64,000 nucleotides of DNA from Bacteroides sp. AN502(2024) (GCF_041227145.1 NZ_JBGFSP010000003.1:620001-684000); one strand, 5' to 3'. Counted from the first letter of the stretch, positions 16,832 through 26,845 are shown. Notes: generated by a model not told the origin, from the sequence alone. Program-made: numbers and translations.

Positions 16832-19800
16832 ATGAACTTAAATGTAAGACTAAGAATCTTATTTCTGCTGAGTTGTTTCATCAGCATCGGAATGAGTGCA
16901 CAGAAAAACATGAATGTGCAGGGTAAAGTAGTGGATGCGACCACTGGTGAATCTATCATCGGTGCCAACATCGTTATCAAAGGCACTACCATCGGTACAA
17001 TTACCGATTTTGATGGTAACTTTACATTGGAAGCCAACGTGGGTTCCACACTTACTGCAACCTTTATAGGTTATGTCCCACAGGAAATAAAACTAAAAGA
17101 CACACAACCTCTCAGAATCAAACTGGTGGAAAATGCCAAAGAACTGGGTGAAGTCGTAGTAGTGGGTTACGGCACACAGAAGAAAATTTCCTCCATCGGC
17201 GCACAATCGAGCGTAAAGATGGTGAGCGACTTGAAACAACCCGTGGCACACATGTCGAGCTCCTTGAGCGGACGTATCAGCGGTCTTATCGGACAGCAGT
17301 CATCGGGTGCACCGGGAGACAACACCTCCAACATTTGGATTCGCGGTATCGCCACATTAGGAGGCACTTCTCCGCTAATCATGGTAGACGGTGTTGAACG
17401 CAGCATGGATGAGCTCAATCCGGAAGATATCGAATCTGTAAGCATCATGAAAGACGCATCAGCTACAGCCGTATTCGGTGTGCGTGGTGCAAACGGTGTT
17501 ATCATCATCAATACTAAACAAGGACGTATCGGCAAGCCACAAATCCGTGCTGAATATAATTTTGGTGTGACAGACTTTACCAAAGTGCCTCGTTTGGCCG
17601 ATGGAGTAACCTACATGAATGCCGCCAACGAAGCCTTTACGACCCGTGGGAAAGACGCTTTCTTCTCGGAAGAGAAAATACAGAACACCATTGACGGAAT
17701 AGACCCCTACCTGAATCCGACTGTGGACTGGTTCGATGAACTTTTCACCAAAATGGGAACCACTCAGAATGCTTCGCTCAGCGTGAACGGAGGTACGGAG
17801 AACGTGCAGTATTATGTATCCGCGTCCATGTATAGTGAAACCGGACAGCTCACTCGCGACAAAGCACAGACCTTCGACTCCGGACTGAGATACAAACGTT
17901 TCAATGTCAATTCGAACATCAACATGAAGATAACGAAAACCACCGACTTAAAAGTGAACGTCAAAGTGATGGTAGAAGACGCCAACAAACCCAAAGACGG
18001 TGCTTCCCGTGCATTCTCCGATGCCATGAACATGCCTCCAGTAACGATGCCGGTACGCTATCCTAACGGAGAGATTCCCTTCATAAGCACAGGTGGCGGA
18101 CTGATGAACCCATGGGCCGAACTGACACAGACAGGGTACGAAAGCAACGTAAAAAGCAAGATGATGGCCGACATCACTATGAAACAAGATTTGAGTTTTC
18201 TGCTCAAAGGCCTGAACTTCCGCGCCATGTTTGCGTATGACACTTACAACCGTTCTTATATAAAACGTACAAAGAACTACGATACTTATTGGGCCGACAG
18301 CCGCGATGAGAACGGCGAACTGATTTTAAATCAGACCAACCAACAAGGTTCGGCAAGTCCATACCTAACCACCTCAGGCGGAACAACAGACAATACCCGC
18401 AAATACTACTTTGAAGCTTCGCTCAACTATGCACATACGTTCAACAAACTGCATAATGTGACCGGTATGTTGATGGTCAACCTGAGCGACAGGCTCAATC
18501 TGAGAGCAGACAATCTGGTGGCTTCGCTTCCTTACCGTTCTACCGGTCTGGCCGGACGTTTCACTTACGGATTCAATGAACGCTACATGGTCGAATTCAA
18601 CTTCGGTTACAACGGTTCCGAAAACTTCAACCCCGACAAACGGTTCGGTTTCTTCCCATCTGTAGGTGCAGCCTGGGTGATTTCGAACGAACGTTGGTTC
18701 GAACCAATCTCCAAGACCATCTCTCTATTGAAATTCCGTACTTCTTACGGTTTGGTAGGTAACGACCAGATTAAAATCAACGGAAACGACTACCGGTTCG
18801 GATTCCTTTCCGAAATGGACGGCAATGCCAGCGGTTACCAATTTGGTACAGGCGGCTCGACCTACAATGTGACCAACGGTTATCAAATTTCGAAATATGG
18901 AGCCAATGTGACATGGGAAACAGCCAAAAAGTTCAACTTCGGGTTCGACTTAAATCTGTTCAACGATATGCTTGCTTTCAATGTGGACTTCTTCAAAGAA
19001 CGCCGCGAAAACATCTTCTTAATGCGTAGCTCCATTCCGCAAACCATGGGTCTGACGGGTAACATTGTAGGTAACCTGGGTATCGTAGACAACAAAGGTT
19101 TCGAAATCAATGTCGACTTCAACAAGCGCATCAACAAATGGGATCTCGGAGTGAAAGGAACCATGAGTTACAATAAAAACAAAATTGTGGAAGACGACTC
19201 CCCCCAAAAGCCTTATGCTTGGATGGACCGTCGAGGCAGCATCATCGGTCAGCAGTACGGCTACATCTGTGACGGATTCTATACCCAAGAAGAGATTGAT
19301 AATCCCGATGTAGCCAAAACAGCTGAAACAGTATTGGCCGGTGACTTGAAATACCGCGACTTGAATGATGACAAGATCATCGACGAATATGACAAGACTT
19401 ACATCGGACGCGGAACAGTGCCCCGTATCACTTATGGTTTCGGTACAACGATCGGATACAAAGGATTCACATTGGGAGCTTTCTTTCAGGGAGTGGGCCA
19501 GAACGACATCTATGTCAATGGCAGCTTTGTTCCTTTCCAGAACGGTACTGCCAAAGGCAACATCCTGGCCAACATCACCGACCGTTGGACCGAAAGCAAC
19601 CCACGTCAGGATGCGTTCTATCCGCGCCTGAACTATGCTTCGGACAATAACCAGAATTATGCTTCAAGCACACACTGGATTGTGAATGGTGCCTACCTAC
19701 GCCTCAAGACACTGGATTTCGGCTACACCTTCCCAGCATCGATGACGCACAAGCTAAGAATCTCGACCCTCAGACTCTACACCTTGTTGTCAAACGTACT

Positions 19801-19906
19801 GACCTTCTCATCTTTTGCCCTTTGGGACCCTGAACTGGGTAATGGATCCGGTAGCAAATACCCGAACATCGCTACATACAGCGTAGGACTTTCATTTCAA
19901 TTTTAA
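16832..19906 (+). CDS. SusC-like TonB-dependent outer-membrane transporter
   Basis: Outer-membrane importer of glycan oligosaccharides, working with the SusD lipoprotein downstream and energised by TonB. The start at 16832 gives a clean signal peptide ending MSAQ and 1024 residues; an upstream in-frame ATG at 16742 would add 30 residues lacking signal character and overlaps the promoter. A carboxypeptidase-regulatory-like domain (VQGKVVDATTGESIIGANI, about 27-105) precedes the TonB-box region VVVGYGTQKK and the plug (about 120-230, with SVSIMKDASATAVFGVRGA). The rest is a beta barrel ending in SVGLSFQF with a terminal phenylalanine, as outer-membrane proteins do. There is no secretin/TonB N-terminal (anti-sigma contact) domain, in line with control by a hybrid sensor. 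Confidence 0.96.
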   Translation: MNLNVRLRILFLLSCFISIGMSAQKNMNVQGKVVDATTGESIIGANIVIKGTTIGTITDFDGNFTLEANVGSTLTATFIGYVPQEIKLKDTQPLRIKLVENAKELGEVVVVGYGTQKKISSIGAQSSVKMVSDLKQPVAHMSSSLSGRISGLIGQQSSGAPGDNTSNIWIRGIATLGGTSPLIMVDGVERSMDELNPEDIESVSIMKDASATAVFGVRGANGVIIINTKQGRIGKPQIRAEYNFGVTDFTKVPRLADGVTYMNAANEAFTTRGKDAFFSEEKIQNTIDGIDPYLNPTVDWFDELFTKMGTTQNASLSVNGGTENVQYYVSASMYSETGQLTRDKAQTFDSGLRYKRFNVNSNINMKITKTTDLKVNVKVMVEDANKPKDGASRAFSDAMNMPPVTMPVRYPNGEIPFISTGGGLMNPWAELTQTGYESNVKSKMMADITMKQDLSFLLKGLNFRAMFAYDTYNRSYIKRTKNYDTYWADSRDENGELILNQTNQQGSASPYLTTSGGTTDNTRKYYFEASLNYAHTFNKLHNVTGMLMVNLSDRLNLRADNLVASLPYRSTGLAGRFTYGFNERYMVEFNFGYNGSENFNPDKRFGFFPSVGAAWVISNERWFEPISKTISLLKFRTSYGLVGNDQIKINGNDYRFGFLSEMDGNASGYQFGTGGSTYNVTNGYQISKYGANVTWETAKKFNFGFDLNLFNDMLAFNVDFFKERRENIFLMRSSIPQTMGLTGNIVGNLGIVDNKGFEINVDFNKRINKWDLGVKGTMSYNKNKIVEDDSPQKPYAWMDRRGSIIGQQYGYICDGFYTQEEIDNPDVAKTAETVLAGDLKYRDLNDDKIIDEYDKTYIGRGTVPRITYGFGTTIGYKGFTLGAFFQGVGQNDIYVNGSFVPFQNGTAKGNILANITDRWTESNPRQDAFYPRLNYASDNNQNYASSTHWIVNGAYLRLKTLDFGYTFPASMTHKLRISTLRLYTLLSNVLTFSSFALWDPELGNGSGSKYPNIATYSVGLSFQF

Positions 19907-19938
19907 TAACCATTCATACATAAATTAAGAGACACATC

Positions 19939-21801
19939 ATGAAACTAAATAAGTTATTTATCACTGCCGCAATGAGCAGTTGCCTTCTGCTTTCCTCGTG
20001 CAGTTCGTTCCTCGACCAAGTACCCGACGATGTAGTCAGTCTGGAGGCTGTCTTCTCGACAAAAAAAGACGTAGAACGCTACCTAAACACCGTCTACAGC
20101 TATATTCCTCAAGAACAAAACCCGAAAAACGGAGGTGGACCCGTGTGCGATGAAATGGACTTCCCTTGGCCCGAATACGAAGAGAACTACATCAACAATG
20201 ATGCGATGACTCCTGCCAAAAGCTGGCGTCAGTCGTGGGGAAAGTACTATCGCGCCATCCGCCAAGCGTCCACTTTCATCTCACACGTAGATGCCTGCAA
20301 CGACTTCAATCTGACAGCCGACCTGAAGCGTCAGTATAAAGCCGAAGCCCGTTTCTTACGTGCGTATTACTACTTCAACCTGATGCGTTGGTACGGACCT
20401 TTGGTTATCATGCCCGAAACGGAAATCAACATGGATGCTCCACTCAAAGAGACCAGCATTCCGCGCAGCACTGTCGACGAAACCGTGCAATATATCTATG
20501 ACCAACTGGAGCAGGCATGCGAAGAAAGGCTGATGGACTGGTATTATTCAAACCTCGACTACGGACATGCCACCCAAGCAGCTGCCCGTGCATTGCAGGC
20601 ACGCGTGCTACTCTATGCTGCCAGTCCGCTCTACAACGGCAATGCCGATTACGCCAAGTATAGCTACTTCCAAACTCCCAACGGCACACCACTGATTAAC
20701 CCAACTTATTCAGCAGAGAAATGGACCAAAGCCCGCAATGCCACCAAGCGTTTTGTAGAAGAATATGGCAGCCGCTTCGGACTCTACAAGAGCGATGACA
20801 ATCTGAACAATGACCCAATGATAGACTACCAGTATCAGTTTCTCGAAACAGATTGGAGCAAAAACAAAGAAATCATCTTTGCCCGCACCAATTGCGGCTT
20901 TTGGGACTTCGAGGCTAACGGACCGCGTTTTGTGAATGGCTGGGCAGGATATGCTCCCACACAGAATGTAGTTGACGACTTTTACACAGAAAACGGACTC
21001 CCCATCCGCAATACAGCATGGGCAGACAAGGATGCCGCTTATCCCGAAAATGACGAAACCGGAGAAGCCTGCGCCACACCGACCCGCTATGCACTGGCCG
21101 GCACCAGCCTGATGTATGCCAACCGCGAGCCTCGTTTCTATGCTTCTATCTGCTACGACAACAGCCGCTGGCTGGCTCCCAACTCCACGCCCGAAGATAA
21201 ACGTACCATCTGCCAGTTCTATAAAGGAGGAAATACAGGTCTGAGCACCTCGCGCAACAAATCAACAACGGGCTACATCATGCGTAAGTTCTCCAACCCG
21301 ACCGTCAACTGGAAAAACAGTCAAAGTGTAGGTAATCGCCACATGGCTATTATCCGCATGGCAGAAATCTACCTGAACTATGCCGAAGCAGAGAATGAAT
21401 GCGATGACCGCAACATCGAAACCGTGCTTCATTATGTGAACCTCGTGCGCGAACGTGCCGGACTACCCGGATGGTCAGTCAGCCAGAAGAACGGATACAA
21501 TATGCTGAAGTCTTCTTCGAAAGAGGCTGTACGTCTTATGATTCAGCGCGAACGCCGTATCGAGCTGGCTTTCGAGAACCATCGCTTCTTTGACGAACGT
21601 CGTTGGAAGATTTTCCAGGAAGTAGAGAAAGACGGTATCTGGGGTATGGACATCAATCAGGTACGTCCCTCTTTCTACACCCGCGTGCAGACCGAGCCTC
21701 GTCCGAGTGCTTTCAAATACTACTTGTGGCCCATCCCACAAGACGAGTTCTATAAGAACAAGAACATCATACAAAACCCCGAATGGGAATCAGAAAAATA
21801 A
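19939..21801 (+). CDS. SusD-like glycan-binding surface lipoprotein
   Basis: Surface lipoprotein of 620 residues that binds the target glycan and acts as a lid on the SusC barrel. The lipobox LLSSC gives Cys 21 as the lipidated residue, followed by SSFLDQVPDDVVS, the usual SusD start. Helical TPR-like regions occupy the N-terminal half (for example AEARFLRAYYYFNLMRWYGP, about 135-155) and the C-terminal RagB/SusD domain carries RMAEIYLNYAEAENE and RRIELAFENHRFFDERRW. It follows susC after 32 bases and ends the operon at a stem-loop. Ligand cannot be told. Confidence 0.95.
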   Translation: MKLNKLFITAAMSSCLLLSSCSSFLDQVPDDVVSLEAVFSTKKDVERYLNTVYSYIPQEQNPKNGGGPVCDEMDFPWPEYEENYINNDAMTPAKSWRQSWGKYYRAIRQASTFISHVDACNDFNLTADLKRQYKAEARFLRAYYYFNLMRWYGPLVIMPETEINMDAPLKETSIPRSTVDETVQYIYDQLEQACEERLMDWYYSNLDYGHATQAAARALQARVLLYAASPLYNGNADYAKYSYFQTPNGTPLINPTYSAEKWTKARNATKRFVEEYGSRFGLYKSDDNLNNDPMIDYQYQFLETDWSKNKEIIFARTNCGFWDFEANGPRFVNGWAGYAPTQNVVDDFYTENGLPIRNTAWADKDAAYPENDETGEACATPTRYALAGTSLMYANREPRFYASICYDNSRWLAPNSTPEDKRTICQFYKGGNTGLSTSRNKSTTGYIMRKFSNPTVNWKNSQSVGNRHMAIIRMAEIYLNYAEAENECDDRNIETVLHYVNLVRERAGLPGWSVSQKNGYNMLKSSSKEAVRLMIQRERRIELAFENHRFFDERRWKIFQEVEKDGIWGMDINQVRPSFYTRVQTEPRPSAFKYYLWPIPQDEFYKNKNIIQNPEWESEK

Positions 21802-21827
21802 TCCGATAATCGGAAAAGAGGCTTAAA

Positions 21828-21890
21828 AAAGGAAAAGGGGATTTCCGGAAAATCGTATACAAATCGGTTCCGGCACTCCCTTTTCTCTTT
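21828..21890 (+). terminator. Stem-loop after susD
   Basis: AAGGAAAAGGGGATTTCCGG on the left pairs imperfectly with the segment 21868-21890 (ttccggcactcccttttctc) and the right arm ends in a pyrimidine-rich run. The loop contains AATCGTATACAAA, close to the direct repeat before susC. Confidence 0.5.
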
Positions 21891-22288
21891 CTAATCATTT
21901 TCTAACCCGTTGGCGGAATTAAATTAGCGTATATTTAACTCAGCCAATTCTTTTTCTCATCTTGGCAAAGTCGGAAATGCCGGTTTCAAATCCGATATTG
22001 GCCGTTTCAAACAGATTCTATAGGTTGTGCATACGATATTTGTCAATTAGAAGTTTATCTTCTATGAATGAATTAAGTTTTTTACAGACAAGACACACTG
22101 TGTAAGACAAATGTATCTTCCACAATATCTTACACCGTATTAGGCCACTGCATACCAATCGAATAAATCGATTTGGTGTAAAGTGCAAGATAAAATGTAT
22201 TTTTAAATACTATGAAGCTAATCTTAAATTATCGTTCCAACGCATAGTCCATATATACCCAAAGTACAGCGTACATAGATTCAATATA
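21891..22288. other. Intergenic region between susD and the electron-transfer operon
   Basis: About 400 AT-rich bases with no gene. It has a short inverted repeat CCAATCGA/TCGATTTGG near 22157-22176 and a GTGTAAGA/TCTTACAC pair near 22100-22135. No coding signal was found. Confidence 0.4.
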
Positions 22289-22394
22289 CAAGGTATATAT
22301 AACCTGCACATTGGATGTTAATAGCTGATGTATCAGGTATTAACACCTGACGTGTCAACTATTAATACTTGACATCTCAACTATTAACAGTTGA
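22289..22394. repeat. 22-nt tandem palindromic repeat, about five units
   Basis: Three clear units begin at 22333, 22355 and 22377: TCAGGTATTAACACCTGA, TCAACTATTAATACTTGA and TCAACTATTAACAGTTGA. Each is a small inverted repeat and stem changes in the first and third are compensated on the other side. Two weaker units precede at 22289 and 22311, keeping the 22-nt phase. The block ends 72 bases before the etfB promoter. Confidence 0.7.
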
Positions 22395-22465
22395 CGGTCA
22401 GCTTATTTTTTATCGTGTTTATTTGCTCAAAATCCTTAAACTTGTGCATTTTTTGCCTGGTTTTC

Positions 22466-22495
22466 TTGTCAGAACCAAGTGTTTGAGTAAATTTG
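22466..22495 (+). promoter_or_regulatory. Promoter of the etfB-etfA-acyl-CoA dehydrogenase operon
   Basis: TTG (22466-22468), 19 bases, then TAAATTTG (22488-22495): a good bipartite Bacteroides match. The leader to the ATG at 22594 is about 95 nt. Confidence 0.65.
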
Positions 22496-22593
22496 CACAC
22501 TGATAGTTAACCGGATAGTTTGGATAGCAAGAGATTACTACTATTAACTACTGGCTGCTAACTTGTAGAAATACTAATACTAAAATTTATAAC

Positions 22594-23466
22594 ATGAGTT
22601 TGAAAATTGTTGTATTGGCAAAACAGGTTCCCGACACACGTAATGTCGGGAAGGATGCCATGAAAGCCGACGGAACGATTAACCGTGCGGCACTTCCCGC
22701 CATCTTCAACCCCGAAGACCTGAATGCACTTGAGCAAGCGCTTCGATTGAAAGATGCTCATCCAGGCTCTACCGTAACCATCCTGACAATGGGACCGGGA
22801 CGTGCAGCCGATATTATTCGTGAAGGACTTTTCCGTGGGGCAGATAACGGTTACTTGCTGACCGACCGTGCTTTCGCCGGTGCAGATACACTGGCTACTT
22901 CTTACGCACTGGCTACCGCCATCCGCAAAATTGGTGACTGTGACATTATTATCGGTGGTCGTCAGGCTATCGATGGTGATACAGCCCAAGTAGGTCCTCA
23001 GGTAGCAGAAAAACTAGGACTGACGCAAATCACATACGCAGAAGAAATCCTGGAAGTGGGTGATGGTAAAATCAAAGTGAAACGCCACATCGACGGTGGA
23101 GTTGAAACAGTGGAAGGTCCGTTGCCTATCGTGATTACCGTAAACGGCTCGGCTGCTCCCTGTCGCCCGCGCAACGCGAAACTGGTTCAGAAATACAAAC
23201 ATGCCAAGACTATCACGGAAAAACAGCAAGGCAACCTTGATTATACGGACCTGTATGACAAGCGCGATTATCTGAATCTGACAGAATGGAGCGTAGCTGA
23301 CGTAAACGGTGACCTTGCACAATGCGGTCTGTCCGGTTCGCCGACCAAAGTGAAAGCCATCCAGAACATTGTGTTCCATACGAAAGAGAGTAAAACCATC
23401 AGCGGCAGCGACCGTGACGTGGAAGACCTGATTGTTGAACTATTAGCTAACCACACCATCGGATAA
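22594..23466 (+). CDS. etfB: Electron transfer flavoprotein, beta subunit
   Basis: Small subunit (290 residues) of the cytoplasmic electron transfer flavoprotein, which takes electrons from acyl-CoA dehydrogenase. The start MSLKIVVLAKQVPDTRNVG and the long block DCDIIIGGRQAIDGDTAQVG with PQVAEKLGL (about 130-160) are typical of the EtfB/FixA fold. It is about 30 residues longer than mitochondrial homologues, as seen in anaerobes. It starts a tight three-gene operon: etfA begins 2 bases after its stop. The downstream partner gene is an acyl-CoA dehydrogenase, so the complex acts in fatty acyl-CoA or branched acyl-CoA redox chemistry. Whether this one bifurcates electrons cannot be decided by eye. 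Confidence 0.95.
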   Translation: MSLKIVVLAKQVPDTRNVGKDAMKADGTINRAALPAIFNPEDLNALEQALRLKDAHPGSTVTILTMGPGRAADIIREGLFRGADNGYLLTDRAFAGADTLATSYALATAIRKIGDCDIIIGGRQAIDGDTAQVGPQVAEKLGLTQITYAEEILEVGDGKIKVKRHIDGGVETVEGPLPIVITVNGSAAPCRPRNAKLVQKYKHAKTITEKQQGNLDYTDLYDKRDYLNLTEWSVADVNGDLAQCGLSGSPTKVKAIQNIVFHTKESKTISGSDRDVEDLIVELLANHTIG

Positions 23467-23468
23467 TC

Positions 23469-24488
23469 ATGAATAACTTATTTGTATATTGCGAAATAGA
23501 AGAAGGTAACGTTGCAGACGTCAGCCTCGAACTTCTGACCAAAGGTCGTTCGTTAGCCAACCAGTTGAACTGTCAGCTCGAAGCTGTGGTTGCCGGAAGC
23601 GGCCTCAAAGATATTGAAAAACAAATCCTTCCTTACGGAGTAGACAAACTTCACGTTTTCGACGGTGAAGGACTTTATCCTTATACTTCACTTCCTCACA
23701 CCTCGATTTTGGTGAACCTTTTCAAAGAAGAGAAACCGCAAATCTGCCTGATGGGCGCTACCGTCATCGGTCGTGACCTCGGTCCGCGTGTCTCTTCTGC
23801 TTTGACCAGCGGGCTGACTGCCGACTGTACTTCACTCGAAATCGGTGACCACGAAGATAAAAAAGAAGGTAAGACTTATAAGAACCTGTTGTATCAGATC
23901 CGTCCGGCATTCGGCGGTAACATCGTTGCTACGATTGTAAACCCCGAACACCGCCCGCAAATGGCAACTGTCCGCGAAGGTGTGATGAAGAAAGAAATCC
24001 TCTCTCCGACTTATCAGGGAGAGGTCATTCGTCACGATGTGAAGAAATATGTGGCCGATACGGACTATGTGGTGAAAGTAATCGAACGCCACGTAGAAAA
24101 GGCAAAGAATAACCTGAAAGGTTCTCCGATTATCGTAGCCGGTGGCTATGGTGTAGGTTCGAAAGAGAACTTCGACCTGTTGTTTGACCTCGCTAAAGAA
24201 CTTCACGCAGAAGTAGGCGCCAGCCGTGCTGCCGTTGACGCAGGCTTCGCAGAGCACGACCGTCAAATCGGTCAGACGGGTGTAACGGTTCGTCCGAAAC
24301 TCTATATCGCTTGCGGTATCTCCGGACAAATTCAGCATATCGCCGGTATGCAGGAAAGTGGTATCATCATCTCCATCAACAACGACCCGGATGCTCCTAT
24401 CAACACGATTGCCGATTACGTAATCAACGGAACTATCGAAGAAGTTGTGCCGAAGATGATTAAGTATTATAAACAAAATAGCAAGTAA
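23469..24488 (+). CDS. etfA: Electron transfer flavoprotein, alpha subunit
   Basis: Large subunit (339 residues) that forms a heterodimer with EtfB and holds the FAD. The N-terminal adenine-nucleotide-hydrolase-like fold (about 1-190) ends before the FAD domain, whose signature is visible as VAGGYGVGSKENFDLLFDLA followed by EVGASRAAVDAGF, then RQIGQTGVTVRPKLYIACG and GISGQIQHIAGM (about 215-300), with NNDPDAPINTIADY at the end. The gene lies 2 bases behind etfB and 6 bases before the dehydrogenase gene. Confidence 0.95.
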   Translation: MNNLFVYCEIEEGNVADVSLELLTKGRSLANQLNCQLEAVVAGSGLKDIEKQILPYGVDKLHVFDGEGLYPYTSLPHTSILVNLFKEEKPQICLMGATVIGRDLGPRVSSALTSGLTADCTSLEIGDHEDKKEGKTYKNLLYQIRPAFGGNIVATIVNPEHRPQMATVREGVMKKEILSPTYQGEVIRHDVKKYVADTDYVVKVIERHVEKAKNNLKGSPIIVAGGYGVGSKENFDLLFDLAKELHAEVGASRAAVDAGFAEHDRQIGQTGVTVRPKLYIACGISGQIQHIAGMQESGIIISINNDPDAPINTIADYVINGTIEEVVPKMIKYYKQNSK

Positions 24489-24494
24489 GGAAAG

Positions 24495-26201
24495 ATGGCT
24501 AATTATTATACAGACATACCGGAACTCAAGTATCACTTGAACAATCCGATGATGAAACGTATTTGCGAGCTCAAAGAACGCAATTACAGAGATAAAGATG
24601 AATTCGACTATGCTCCGCTGGATTTCGAAGATGCTATAGACTCTTACGACAAAGTATTGGAGATTACCGGAGAAATCACCGGAGAAATCATCGCCGCTAA
24701 CGCAGAAGGTGTAGACGAAGAAGGTCCCCACTGTGCCAATGGTCGCGTAGAATATGCTTCCGGAACCAAACAGAATCTGGACGCGATGGTGAAAGCCGGT
24801 CTGAACGGTATGACCATGCCACGCAAATTCGGTGGTTTGAATTTCCCGATCACTCCGTACACCATGTGCGCGGAAATCGTGGCTGCCGCCGATGCAGGTT
24901 TCGGAAATATCTGGTCTTTGCAGGACTGCATCGAAACGCTGTATGAATTCGGTAATGCCGACCAACACAGCCGCTTCATTCCTCGTGTATGCCAAGGCGA
25001 AACAATGTCTATGGACTTGACTGAACCGGATGCAGGTTCCGACCTTCAATCCGTTATGCTGAAAGCTACTTACAGCGAAAAAGACGGATGCTGGTTGCTG
25101 AACGGTGTGAAACGTTTCATTACGAACGGTGACGCTGATATTCACCTCGTACTGGCACGGTCGGAAGAAGGTACAAGAGACGGTCGTGGTTTGTCTATGT
25201 TCATCTATGACAAACGCCAGGGGGGGGTGAACGTACGTCGTATCGAGAACAAACTTGGTATCCATGGTTCACCTACGTGCGAATTGGTGTATAAGAATGC
25301 AAAAGCCGAACTTTGCGGTGATCGCAAACTCGGTTTGATTAAATACGTAATGGCTTTGATGAACGGTGCCCGCCTGGGTATTGCCGCACAATCCGTAGGT
25401 TTGAGCCAGGCTGCATACAATGAAGGATTGGCTTACGCCAAAGACCGCAAGCAGTTCGGTAAAGCGATCATCGAATTCCCGGCAGTATACGATATGCTGG
25501 CTATCATGAAAGGCAAGTTGGATGCCGGACGTGCATTGCTGTATCAGACAGCACGCTACGTAGACATCTACAAAGCATTGGACGACATCGCCCGCGAACG
25601 TAAACTGACTCCGGAAGAACGTCAGGAACAGAAAAAATACGCTAAACTGGCGGACAGCTTTACTCCGCTGGCCAAAGGCATGAACTCTGAATATGCCAAC
25701 CAGAACGCTTATGACTGTATCCAGATTCACGGTGGTTCAGGATTCATGATGGAATATGCTTGCCAACGTATCTACCGTGACGCACGTATCACCAGCATCT
25801 ACGAAGGAACCACCCAGTTGCAGACGGTAGCCGCCATCCGTTACGTGACAAACGGTTCTTACCTCGCCACTATCCGCGAGTTTGAAGCTATTCCCTGCTC
25901 ACCGGAAATGGAACCGCTGATGTCTCGCCTGAAGAAGATGGCTGATAAATTCGAAGCAAGCACCAACGCTGTGAAAGAAGCGCAAGATCAGGAATTACTA
26001 GACTTCACTGCCCGCAAACTGGTGGAAATGGCTGCTGATATTATCATGTGCCATCTGCTGATTCAAGATGCCAGCAAATCTCCCGAACTGTTCTCCAAAT
26101 CTGCACATATATATTTGAATTATGCGGAAGCAGAAGTAGAAAAGCATACAAGCTTCATCGAAAACTTCGACAAAGAAGATTTGGCTTTCTACAAAAAGTA
26201 A
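24495..26201 (+). CDS. Acyl-CoA dehydrogenase
   Basis: Cytoplasmic flavoenzyme of 568 residues that oxidises acyl-CoA to enoyl-CoA (or the reverse) with electrons passed to the EtfAB encoded upstream. The three ACAD domains are visible: an N-terminal helical part, the middle beta domain (MDLTEPDAGSDLQSVMLKA; WLLNGVKRFITNGDADIH), and the C-terminal helices with RKQFGKAIIEFPAVYDML and the ITSIYEGTTQLQ motif that positions FAD and the catalytic region. It runs about 120-180 residues longer than short-chain enzymes, with an extra C-terminal helical extension after about 450, as found in VLCAD-like and several anaerobe proteins. Substrate length is not readable. A strong hairpin terminator follows. 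Confidence 0.93.
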   Translation: MANYYTDIPELKYHLNNPMMKRICELKERNYRDKDEFDYAPLDFEDAIDSYDKVLEITGEITGEIIAANAEGVDEEGPHCANGRVEYASGTKQNLDAMVKAGLNGMTMPRKFGGLNFPITPYTMCAEIVAAADAGFGNIWSLQDCIETLYEFGNADQHSRFIPRVCQGETMSMDLTEPDAGSDLQSVMLKATYSEKDGCWLLNGVKRFITNGDADIHLVLARSEEGTRDGRGLSMFIYDKRQGGVNVRRIENKLGIHGSPTCELVYKNAKAELCGDRKLGLIKYVMALMNGARLGIAAQSVGLSQAAYNEGLAYAKDRKQFGKAIIEFPAVYDMLAIMKGKLDAGRALLYQTARYVDIYKALDDIARERKLTPEERQEQKKYAKLADSFTPLAKGMNSEYANQNAYDCIQIHGGSGFMMEYACQRIYRDARITSIYEGTTQLQTVAAIRYVTNGSYLATIREFEAIPCSPEMEPLMSRLKKMADKFEASTNAVKEAQDQELLDFTARKLVEMAADIIMCHLLIQDASKSPELFSKSAHIYLNYAEAEVEKHTSFIENFDKEDLAFYKK

Positions 26202-26224
26202 TAAATAATCTATCAAATTTTATA

Positions 26225-26258
26225 AAAGCATCCCTTCTTACGAAGTGGATGCTTTTTT
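26225..26258 (+). terminator. Rho-independent terminator after the acyl-CoA dehydrogenase
   Basis: AAAGCATCC (26225-26233) pairs with GGATGCTTT, followed by a T run. It closes the etfBA operon. Confidence 0.85.
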
Positions 26259-26295
26259 ATTTGTCACGCTCTATTATTTTCTCATTATTATTCTA

Positions 26296-26303
26296 TACAT
26301 TTG
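26296..26303 (+). promoter_or_regulatory. -7 element upstream of the DUF4132 operon
   Basis: TACATTTG is a perfect TAnnTTTG box about 85 bases before the start at 26388. No TTTG is found at the usual distance upstream. Confidence 0.4.
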
Positions 26304-26387
26304 TCAGTGAGATAAGTAATTTCTCTTTTGATGACTTCAGAAAAATGTCATTACATCAAATATTCAAATTACCCAATAAAAGAGAAT

Positions 26388-26807
26388 ATGAGAGTATATA
26401 TCCAAGTCAAACAGCTAGGAAGACGGAAGTGCAGCATTGAAAAGATCCCTGTCGACTTTCCTGTCCCGCCTGCCAATGTACAAGAGATGATTGAAGCCAT
26501 CGTCAGTTGGCAAGTCCGCGAATATAATGAACGCTTGCAACAAAGCGAAGTACTAAAATATCTCACACAAGAAGAGGTGGAAAATAAAGCAGCCTCCGGC
26601 AAAGTAGGATTTACAGTCAATTATAACGGCAAACCTGCCGCGGAAGTTGAAGCAATCACCAATGCTTTGCAATCCTATGAGGACGGAATTTTCCGCATCT
26701 TCATGGATGATACGGAAGTTGGAGCCCTATCCTCTCCCATCCAACTTAAAGAAGAATCTACCTTAACCTTCGTCCGGCTCACTATGTTGTCGGGAAGATT
26801 ATGGTAA
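26388..26807 (+). CDS. Conserved hypothetical protein, 139 residues, partner of the DUF4132 gene
   Basis: I do not recognise a named domain. It is a small cytoplasmic mixed alpha/beta protein with no signal peptide or membrane segment. Start at 26388 was chosen because MRVYIQVKQLGRRKCSIEKI begins the structured part; an upstream in-frame ATG at 26328 would add 20 poor residues near the -7 box. Motifs that stand out are VPPANVQEMIEAIVSWQVRE and GKVGFTVNYNGKPA, and a C-terminal FVRLTMLSGRLW. It is 38 bases upstream of the giant DUF4132 gene on the same strand, so it probably works with that protein. Confidence 0.75.
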   Translation: MRVYIQVKQLGRRKCSIEKIPVDFPVPPANVQEMIEAIVSWQVREYNERLQQSEVLKYLTQEEVENKAASGKVGFTVNYNGKPAAEVEAITNALQSYEDGIFRIFMDDTEVGALSSPIQLKEESTLTFVRLTMLSGRLW

Positions 26808-26845
26808 CCATTATCCTATAAGACACTTTTAAAACGAAAAGAATC

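Noticed and set aside
23832..25265. 477-codon minus-strand frame across etfA and the dehydrogenase gene
   Set aside because: Long only because of codon bias in the real genes on the other strand; composition is unlike a protein family.
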